Source of the DNA: CAWBYL01 sp963793025
GTDB lineage: Bacteria; Actinomycetota; Acidimicrobiia; Acidimicrobiales; Acidimicrobilacustridaceae
DNA length: 64,000 nt
Assembly (NCBI GenBank): GCA_963793025.1
Contig: CAWBYL010000003.1
Location: forward strand, 1 to 64,000
Reading direction: 5' to 3'
The notes under the pieces are model-generated. The model worked only from the letters and a program-made list of their open reading frames with translations. It was not told where the DNA came from and did not search any database. A program made the translations under genes and the position numbers. Below are positions 57,867 through 64,000 of the stretch, in pieces. Numbering within the stretch: position 1 is the stretch's first letter; the number at the start of each line of letters is the position of its first letter.

Positions 57867-60287
57867 ATGACCACGCCCCCTCTCTCCGACCATGTGGTCG
57901 TCGACCTGTCGACGGGGATCGCCGGCGCCTACTGCGCCAAGCTCCTCGCCGACGGGGGCGCCGAGGTCATCCGGGTCGAGCCCCCCGAGGGCCATCCGCT
58001 GCGGCGGTGGTCGGCCTCGGGTGCGACCATCCCCGACGGTGCCGACGGCGCCCTGTTCGCCTACCTGGCGTCGTCCACCCAGAGCGTCGTCGCCGATCCC
58101 GCCGACGCCGAGGCGCTGGCCCGGGTGCACGCGCTGCTGGCCCGGGCCGACGCCGTGGTGTGGTCGAAGGGCTGCCGCCTGGCCGAGGTCCCGTCGCTGG
58201 TGCCCGACGCCCTGCGCCGCTCGGCGCCCCACCTGACCGTCACCGCCATCACCCCGTTCGGCCTGGAAGGGCCGTGGTCGGACCGAGCCGCCACCGAGTT
58301 CACCCTGCAGGCGTGGTCGGGAGGGGTCGTCGGGCTCGGCCGGGGGGCGCCGGAGCGGCCGCCCGTCGCCGTGGGCGGCCAGATCGGCGAGTGGCTGACC
58401 GGCACCTACGCGGCCATCGGGACCCTCGCCTCGTGGGCCCGGGCCCGGCGCGACGGACCAGGGGAGCTGGTCGACGTGTCCATGCTCGAGGCCATCGCCC
58501 TGTGCCTCACCTACTACCCGGTGACCTACGCCGACATGGTGGGGCGTCCCTTCCGAACGGGCCGGTCCCTCATCACGCCGGGGGTGGAGACCACGAGCGA
58601 CGGCCTGGTCGGGGTCGGCGTGGGCACCGGCCAGCAGTGGCTCGACTTCTGCGCCCTGGTCGAGCACCCGGAGTGGACCGAGGACCGCAAGCTCTTCGCC
58701 CAGCGGGCCCGGCTGCGCCCCGAGATCGAGGCGTGGATGGCGGAACGGACCACGGCCGAGGTCCTCGAGCTGACGGGTCTGTTCCGCATCCCCCACGCCC
58801 CCATCGGGAACGGGGCGACCATCCCCGTCACGGACCACTTCGAGGCGCGCCGCTCCGTCGTGACCAACCCCCGCGGCGACGTCGTCGAACCCGGTCGCCC
58901 GTACCGCTTCGACCCACCGCTGCTGCGCGAGCCCAGCGCCGCTCCTCGCCTCGGCGAGCACCGAGCGCTGTCCGACGGGGTCAGCGACGCCCCCCGCTCC
59001 CCGACGGGAGCTCCTCGCGGGGCCGGAGCGCTCCCCTTCGAGAGGCTGCGGGTCCTCGACCTGACCGCGTTCTGGGCCGGCCCGCTCTCCACCCATGTGC
59101 TGGCCATGCTCGGGGCCGAGGTGTTGCACGTGGAGTCGACGGCCCGGCCCGACGGCACCCGCCTCCTCGCGGGGCTGCGTTTCTCCGAACCGGACTGGTG
59201 GGAGAAGTCGGGGATCTTCGCCGGCCTCAACGTCGGCAAGAAGAGCGTGACGCTGGACCTGACCGACGATCGCGGGCGGGAGCTGCTGCGCCGGCTCCTC
59301 GCCACCTGCGACGTCCTGGTGGAGAACTACACCCCCCGGGTGCTCGAGCAGATCGGGCTCGACCTCGACACCGTGCGGGCCATCCGACCCGACCTGGTCG
59401 TGGTGCGGATGCCCGGCTTCGGGCTCGACGGGCCCTGGCGGGACAGCCCGGCCTTCGCCTTCGTGATCGAGGACGCCGCCGGCCTCACCTGGCTGACCGG
59501 GCACCCGGACCAGAACCCGGTCTCGCCCTACTGCGTGGGGGACTCCAACGCCGGCCTGCACGCACTGTGCGGGCTGCTCCTCGCCGTGGAGCACCGGGCT
59601 CGCACCGGTGAGGGAGTGGTGGTCGAGGCCGCCATGGTGGACGCCGCCCTGAGCGTGGCCGCCGAGCAGATCGTGGAGCATTCGGCCTACGGGGCCCTCC
59701 TCGAACGCGACGGCAACCGTGGGCCCACTGCCGCCCCGCAGAACCTGTACCTCACCGCCGACACCGACGAAGAGGGCGGACGGGACTCGTGGGTCGCCAT
59801 CGCCGTGGCCAGCGACGACCAGTGGCGGGCCCTGGGTCGAGCGCTCGGCCGGCCGGAGTGGGCGACGGATCCGCGCCTGGCCACCGCCGACGGGCGCCGC
59901 CGACACCACGACGCCATCGACGGCCACCTCGCGCAGTGGTGCGGGGCGCGCGGCGGCGACGAGATCGTCGACCGGCTGTGGGGGGCGGGGGTGCCCGTGG
60001 CCAAGGTGATGCAACCGGGCGACCAGGCGAGCCTCCCGCCGTTGGTGCACCGCCGCTTCTTCGAGGAGGTCGATCGGGCCGTCACCGGGCCGGCCCGGCA
60101 CAGCACCGTGCCCTTCCGCCTGTCACGTGGACCCGAGCGCTTCCACCGCCGGCCGGCGCCCCTGCTGGGCGAGCACACCGAGGAGGTGCTGGGCGATCTC
60201 GGGGTGACCGACGACGAGCTGGCCGAGCTGCGGACCCAGGGCGTGATCGGCACCGTGCCCGACGGCAGCCAGGCATCGGGACGGTGA
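57867..60287 (+). CDS. Tandem CaiB/BaiF (class III) CoA-transferase
   Basis: 806 residues with two complete class III domains. The first has VVVDLSTGIAGAYCAKLLAD, GGAEVIRVEPPEGHPLRRW, TPFGLEGPWSDRAATEFTLQ and VDVSMLEAIALCLTYYP. The second has LRVLDLTAFWAGPLSTHVLA, MLGAEVLHVESTARPDG, RLLATCDVLVENYTPRVLEQ, MPGFGLDGPWRDSPAFAFVI and VVEAAMVDAALSVAAEQIVE. Class III enzymes are normally interlocked homodimers of about 400-residue chains. A fusion makes one chain form a pseudo-dimer. It probably loads CoA from a donor onto the carboxylate produced by this pathway. It ends at 60287, 55 nt before the MarR gene. Confidence 0.92.
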   Translation: MTTPPLSDHVVVDLSTGIAGAYCAKLLADGGAEVIRVEPPEGHPLRRWSASGATIPDGADGALFAYLASSTQSVVADPADAEALARVHALLARADAVVWSKGCRLAEVPSLVPDALRRSAPHLTVTAITPFGLEGPWSDRAATEFTLQAWSGGVVGLGRGAPERPPVAVGGQIGEWLTGTYAAIGTLASWARARRDGPGELVDVSMLEAIALCLTYYPVTYADMVGRPFRTGRSLITPGVETTSDGLVGVGVGTGQQWLDFCALVEHPEWTEDRKLFAQRARLRPEIEAWMAERTTAEVLELTGLFRIPHAPIGNGATIPVTDHFEARRSVVTNPRGDVVEPGRPYRFDPPLLREPSAAPRLGEHRALSDGVSDAPRSPTGAPRGAGALPFERLRVLDLTAFWAGPLSTHVLAMLGAEVLHVESTARPDGTRLLAGLRFSEPDWWEKSGIFAGLNVGKKSVTLDLTDDRGRELLRRLLATCDVLVENYTPRVLEQIGLDLDTVRAIRPDLVVVRMPGFGLDGPWRDSPAFAFVIEDAAGLTWLTGHPDQNPVSPYCVGDSNAGLHALCGLLLAVEHRARTGEGVVVEAAMVDAALSVAAEQIVEHSAYGALLERDGNRGPTAAPQNLYLTADTDEEGGRDSWVAIAVASDDQWRALGRALGRPEWATDPRLATADGRRRHHDAIDGHLAQWCGARGGDEIVDRLWGAGVPVAKVMQPGDQASLPPLVHRRFFEEVDRAVTGPARHSTVPFRLSRGPERFHRRPAPLLGEHTEEVLGDLGVTDDELAELRTQGVIGTVPDGSQASGR

Positions 60288-60342
60288 CGGCGGCCCGGTT
60301 ACGGAATCAGCGCCGCTGAGAGTGCCCGGTAGAGTCCCGCAG

Positions 60343-60867
60343 ATGCCCGAGCCGCTCGCGTACGACCCGGTCGAAGCGTCCCGGGAGCGCTGGGTCGAGC
60401 AGGGGTGGGACGACACCGCCGAGGGCATGGCCGCCGTGGTCTCGGTGATGCGCGCCGAACAGATCTTCCTCAACCGGGCGACGGCGATCCTGCGCCCACT
60501 GGGGTTGACGTTCGCCCGGTACCAGGTGCTCGGCATGCTGCGCTGGACGGGACCGCTGACCCACGGGGCCATCGCCCATGGCCTGTGGATCACGCCGGCC
60601 ACGGTGACGAGCGGTGTCGACCGCCTCGAGCGGGCCGGTCTGTGTCGCCGGGCGGCTCACCCGACCGACGCCCGCGCCTCGCTGGTGGAGGTCACGGCCA
60701 AGGGCCGTCACCTGTTCGACCGCTCGGTCGCCGCCCTCAACGCCGAGCTGTTCGGATCGGTCGGCCTCTCCAGCGACGAGCTCGAGCTCCTGTCCGGGCT
60801 CATCGGCAAGATCCGGCTCGCCGAGGGCGACGTGGTGGGCCCCCGCTCCACTTCCGCCGCGCCCTGA
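60343..60867 (+). CDS. MarR-family transcriptional regulator
   Basis: 174 residues. ATG 60343 lies 7 nt after TAGAGT, so it has its own leaderless promoter although it follows the operon. The winged helix is LTFARYQVLGMLRWTGPLTH, GAIAHGLWITPATVTSGVDR, LERAGLCRRAAHPTDARASL, VEVTAKGRHLF. These give the MarR recognition helix and wing (DARA, K/R-x-G). N-terminal helices hold MRAEQIFLNRATAILRPLGL. It is the natural candidate for sensing the substrate or a CoA intermediate of the cluster; binding sites were not identified. Confidence 0.9.
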   Translation: MPEPLAYDPVEASRERWVEQGWDDTAEGMAAVVSVMRAEQIFLNRATAILRPLGLTFARYQVLGMLRWTGPLTHGAIAHGLWITPATVTSGVDRLERAGLCRRAAHPTDARASLVEVTAKGRHLFDRSVAALNAELFGSVGLSSDELELLSGLIGKIRLAEGDVVGPRSTSAAP

Positions 60868-60960
60868 TCCCCTCCGCCGGCGGCGGCCACCGGGCCCGCG
60901 GCGCGCCCGCCGATGGGCGATCATGGGAGCGGCCGGTCGAGCGTGGTGAGGCGGTGCACG

Positions 60961-63771
60961 ATGGCGAACAGCGTGTCGACGGAGACGGGGGGCGACCTGC
61001 GGACCCAGCTGCGCCTGGGTGTGGTGATGACGGGCGGCGTGAGCCTGGCCGTGTGGATGGGCGGCGTGACCCTCGAGCTCGACCGCCTCCGCCGGGAGGT
61101 GCCGGGGAGCGTGTACGCCGAGCTCAGCCGCCTGGCCGGCATCCGTCCGATCGTCGACATCGTCGCCGGCACCAGTGCCGGCGGCCTCAACGGCACCCTG
61201 CTCGCCGCCGCCGCCGCATGGGAGTCCGACCTGGAGGACCTGCGCAGCGTCTGGCTGAGCACGGCCGACTTCGGTTCGCTGCTGCGCCCCGCCGGTGCCC
61301 GCAAGCCACCCTCGTTGCTCGACGGCGACGGGTACTTCCTCGGCCAGGCACGCGACGCCATCGCCGCCATCCGGGCCAAGGGGCGCACCCCCGTGCTGAC
61401 GGGAGCGGCCCGGCGCCGGGCCGGTCTTCCTCCACTGCACCTCACGGTGACGAGCACCCTGATGAAGGGCAACACGGTGGAGCTGAGCGACTCGCTCGGC
61501 TCGCCGGTGAGCAGCACGACCCACCTCGGCCTCTACCGGTTCTCGACTGACGGATCGGCCACCTTCGACCAGGCCGGGGCGGTGGCCCAGATGGCCCGCG
61601 CCGCCCGGTCCAGCGCGTCGTTCCCCGGCGCCTTCGAGGCCAGCCGCATCGACACCGGCGGCGGCGCCGTCGACATGGCGTCGGTGGCCGACTTCGTCTC
61701 CCCCGGTGACCCGCCCGCCACCCGCTACGTGCTCGACGGCGGCCTGCTGGCCAACGAACCCGTCGAGCAGGTGTTCGGGTTGATCCGCGACCAGCCGAGC
61801 CACGGCCCGGTGCGCCGGGTCATCTGCTACGTCAGCCCCCTGTCGGGGGGCAGCGACCACGCCGCCCCACCCGAGATGGGGCAGGCCCCGCCCGACCTGC
61901 TCGCCGTCATGAGCGGCACCCTGCTCATCCCTCGCGAGCAGAACATCGTGCGCCAGCTGCGGGCCATCCTCGACGAAGCCGACCAGCGGCGCACGCTGGG
62001 GAGGGCCCGTCGGGCCCTCGACGTCACCGCCGAGAACGCCCCCGAGCTGCTACGAGTGGCCGAGACGCTGATGCCGGTGGTCGACCAACAACGGGCCCGA
62101 GCGGTCGAGACCCAGGCGTCCGACCGGGCGGCCGAGGTCGGTGGGAACGCCGCCGTCGCGGGGCCCGACGCGGCCGCGTTGGCCGCCGAGGTCACACGCG
62201 TGGCCCGCCGCCAGGTGCTGCTCCTGCTCCAGGACCTCCTGCGTCGGGCGGTCACCCGGGCATCGGGCACCGACCTCATCGCGCTGGCCGACCAGCGCAC
62301 CGCGGTGTCCACCCTGCTCGTCTCGCCCCTCGACGACGCCGCCGCCATCGACGCTGTCGTGTCGGGGGCCTACGAGGTGCTGGTGGTCACCGTCCCCCGG
62401 GTCACGGCCCGGGTGGTGGCGTCGGAGGCGCCCAGCCCACCCGCCCGCATCCTGCAGGGGGACCTCGAGGACCTCCGCCTCCTGACCGACGCCGCCACCG
62501 CCGACGCGGCCGCGACCCAGGGGGGCGACATCGGCGCCGAGGGACCGCGATGGCGGGCGTTGCGAGCCCTCGACGTGTTGATGACGGCCAGCTCGGGCTC
62601 GCTGGCCCCCGACCCGCAGCGGGTCGACCTGGTCCAGCTGAGCGGTAACGCCCCCAACTGCTTCGACGGGCGCAGCACCCCCGACCGCAAGCTCACCGGG
62701 GTGCAGCTCGCGCATTTCGGCGCCTTCTACCGGGGCGGCTGGCGAGCCAACGACTGGATGTGGGGTCGCCTCGACGGCGCCATGCGCATCGTCGAGATGC
62801 TCGTCGATCCCGACACCCTGCTCGCCACCGGCCAGCCCATCCCCGAACTGGCCGCTGCGTTGGTGGGCATCGCCTCGGGCCCGGCGCCGGGGGTCGACCA
62901 CGACTGGCTCGTCGCCCAGCCGGCCATGGCCGAGGCGACCAGCCGCATCGAGGAGATGCTCACGGCGGCCGCCGATCCCGACAACCCGGACCGGGGGGCC
63001 GCCGTGGTCCACGCCCGCCGCCAGCTGGCCCGCATGGTCGGGGCGCGGGTGCAGCTGCAGATCCTCCGGGAGGAGCTGCTCCACGTCCGCACCCTCGTGG
63101 CCGCCGATCGGGCCGACGGAGCGGCCATCACCTACGAGGACGGCCTGTTCCTCGAGGCGGCCCGCCAGCTCGACCAGAACGCGCCACCCGAGCAGGTGGT
63201 GGAAGCGTTCCGCAGCTGCCTCGTCGGCCAGGACCGCCTGACGGGCGAGGTCGGGTCCGACCGGATGACCGCCCTGAGCACCCAGGCCCTGGCCGTGGGC
63301 ACGGGGGCGGTGGACACGGTGGCCGCACCCCACGCCGTCGCCGCGCCCGTGCGCCCGGTGCTGGGCACGGTGCGCTGGACGTTCCGAGTGGCCAACGCCC
63401 TCAGCTCCGGCGGCTTCCGCGGTTCCCAGCTGATCCAGGTGGCGCTGCCCACGATGGCCGTTCTGGTCGCCACGGTGATGGCCCTGGCGGTGGCCGAGGA
63501 CCGCAGCGGCGTGCTCCAGGTCGTGCTCGGCGTCGCCCTGGCCGGACTGGCCGTGGTGGCGGTGATCGCCAGCGCCGGCCGGGTCACCACGGTGGTGGGC
63601 GCCGTCGCCGCCACGGTGGTGATGGTGGCCGGGCTCGTCGTCGCCGGGACGTCGTGGAGCGCCGGGCCCTACGTGGGTGCGGTGCTGGCCGTGGTCTCGG
63701 CCGCCGTGCTGGCCGCGCTGATACTGCGCCGATCCGTCAGAGCCGCGGCCCCGAGCCCCCCGCCCCCCTGA
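60961..63771 (+). CDS. Patatin-like phospholipase with C-terminal membrane helices
   Basis: 936 residues (ATG 60961; ATG 60913 is an alternative). The patatin domain has the oxyanion loop VVMTGGVSLAVWMGGV, the nucleophile elbow VDIVAGTSAGGLNGTLLAAA (Ser72) and the dyad Asp in YVLDGGLLANEPVEQVFG. A long helical DUF3376-type region follows (FGAFYRGGWRANDWMWGRLD). The final about 120 residues contain four membrane helices, for example VALPTMAVLVATVMALAVAE and AAVLAALILRRSVRAAA. It probably acts on lipids at the cytoplasmic membrane surface; substrate unknown. It lies after MarR on the same strand and is probably independent of the catabolic operon. Confidence 0.85.
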   Translation: MANSVSTETGGDLRTQLRLGVVMTGGVSLAVWMGGVTLELDRLRREVPGSVYAELSRLAGIRPIVDIVAGTSAGGLNGTLLAAAAAWESDLEDLRSVWLSTADFGSLLRPAGARKPPSLLDGDGYFLGQARDAIAAIRAKGRTPVLTGAARRRAGLPPLHLTVTSTLMKGNTVELSDSLGSPVSSTTHLGLYRFSTDGSATFDQAGAVAQMARAARSSASFPGAFEASRIDTGGGAVDMASVADFVSPGDPPATRYVLDGGLLANEPVEQVFGLIRDQPSHGPVRRVICYVSPLSGGSDHAAPPEMGQAPPDLLAVMSGTLLIPREQNIVRQLRAILDEADQRRTLGRARRALDVTAENAPELLRVAETLMPVVDQQRARAVETQASDRAAEVGGNAAVAGPDAAALAAEVTRVARRQVLLLLQDLLRRAVTRASGTDLIALADQRTAVSTLLVSPLDDAAAIDAVVSGAYEVLVVTVPRVTARVVASEAPSPPARILQGDLEDLRLLTDAATADAAATQGGDIGAEGPRWRALRALDVLMTASSGSLAPDPQRVDLVQLSGNAPNCFDGRSTPDRKLTGVQLAHFGAFYRGGWRANDWMWGRLDGAMRIVEMLVDPDTLLATGQPIPELAAALVGIASGPAPGVDHDWLVAQPAMAEATSRIEEMLTAAADPDNPDRGAAVVHARRQLARMVGARVQLQILREELLHVRTLVAADRADGAAITYEDGLFLEAARQLDQNAPPEQVVEAFRSCLVGQDRLTGEVGSDRMTALSTQALAVGTGAVDTVAAPHAVAAPVRPVLGTVRWTFRVANALSSGGFRGSQLIQVALPTMAVLVATVMALAVAEDRSGVLQVVLGVALAGLAVVAVIASAGRVTTVVGAVAATVVMVAGLVVAGTSWSAGPYVGAVLAVVSAAVLAALILRRSVRAAAPSPPPP

Positions 63772-63790
63772 CCCCACCGCCCCACCCTTC

Positions 63791-63839
63791 CAAGCTGGCT
63801 CCGTTCGTAACGGATTCCGTTACGGACGGAGCCAGCTTG
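63791..63839. terminator. 49-nt near-perfect palindrome between convergent genes
   Basis: The 49-nt palindrome is CAAGCTGGCTCCGT with further matched bases to the centre at 63815, then the mirror ending ACGGAGCCAGCTTG. One T/G pair at 63805/63825 is the only mismatch in 24 pairs. It sits 20 nt after the patatin-like gene and 21 nt before the stop of the convergent DJ-1/PfpI-type gene, so it probably ends both transcripts. Confidence 0.7.
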
Positions 63840-63859
63840 ACGGGCGGGTGGGGGTTCGG

Positions 63860-64000
63860 TCAGGCGATGCGGACGCCGAGGAGGTCGAGCACCGACGTGG
63901 CCGCGTCCTCGGAGGACGCCGGGTTCTGGCCGGTCACGAGGTTGCCGTCCACCTCCACGTGGGGAGCCCAGGCGTCACCGGACGTGAAGGTCGCACCGGT
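63860..64000 (-). CDS. DJ-1/PfpI-family protein, C-terminal end only
   Basis: Only the last 46 codons are in the window. They read TGATFTSGDAWAPHVEVDGN, LVTGQNPASSEDAATSVLDL, then LGVRIA and TGA at 63860. LVTGQNPASS near the C-terminus is characteristic of type-1 glutamine amidotransferase-like DJ-1/PfpI proteins (glyoxalase III, deglycase-like or stress proteins). The catalytic Cys lies outside the window. It is convergent with the patatin-like gene. Confidence 0.75.
   Translation of the reverse strand, partial: TGATFTSGDAWAPHVEVDGNLVTGQNPASSEDAATSVLDLLGVRIA

Noticed and set aside
56592..60101. An 1,169-codon open frame on the minus strand
   Set aside because: It runs opposite to the hydratase and CoA-transferase genes with no domain-like sequence; codon-bias shadow.
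1..64000. CRISPR arrays, tRNA or rRNA genes
   Set aside because: No regularly spaced repeats, tRNA-like cloverleaf or rRNA segments were recognised on either strand by eye.

Overview
The window is a high-GC, actinobacterial-type chromosome segment, most like class Acidimicrobiia. The evidence is the strong C/G bias at third codon positions, actinobacterial families (DUF222-HNH, DUF4386, DUF4328, SpoIIAA-like, a 3-ketosteroid-dehydrogenase-like flavoprotein, CaiB and P450 clusters, neocarzinostatin-like and 'LDTR...GWF' surface modules), frequent 4-bp ATGA/GTGA gene overlaps, and many starts lying 6-7 nt after a TANNNT box. The class assignment is inference; no rRNA, tRNA or CRISPR array was seen.

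Region 1 (35-9.6 kb, minus strand) is a four-gene operon-like island that reads as dpdE (SNF2-type helicase), dpdF (RecQ-like helicase), dpdG and dpdH (P-loop ATPase). These are the accessory/restriction genes of the 7-deazaguanine DNA modification (Dpd) family. Gene junctions are still recognisable (ATGA, TGATG), but every gene is broken by many frameshifts, and dpdH carries a CCTGGG hexamer expansion. No modification gene (dpdA and partners) is in the window. The island abuts a 5'-truncated HNH gene at about 9.64 kb.

Region 2 (10-22.6 kb) holds a LuxR/MalT-type regulator with a small protein and a DUF4386 protein; an F420-dependent-type NADP oxidoreductase; a TetR-controlled operon of two ABC permeases, an NMT1/THI5-like binding lipoprotein and a cytochrome P450, without an ATPase gene; an alpha/beta hydrolase; a peroxiredoxin-like protein; and an HxlR/DUF1772 pair with shared CTTG...CAAG motifs. 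Several of these genes are also frameshifted, so indel errors in the assembly are possible.

Region 3 (22.6-48.1 kb) is mostly intact: a giant secreted RCC1 protein with 14 repeats, GNAT, MOSC, DUF222-HNH, a zinc-knuckle methyltransferase, small unknowns, a DUF4328 membrane protein, lipoproteins and hydrolases, a GH15 glucoamylase/trehalase, a NarL-type two-component system, a BKACE enzyme and a MacB-like ABC system.

Region 4 (48.1-60.9 kb) is a catabolic cluster: nitronate monooxygenase, P450, SDR, FAD dehydrogenase, amidohydrolase, two M24 'aminopeptidase/creatinase' proteins (the second has lost the metal ligands), enoyl-CoA hydratase, a tandem CaiB CoA-transferase and a MarR regulator. 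The likely logic is oxidation of an alicyclic or aromatic substrate, amide/ring hydrolysis, CoA activation and beta-oxidation-like steps. The window ends with a large patatin-like protein, a long palindrome and the 3' end of a DJ-1/PfpI-family gene.
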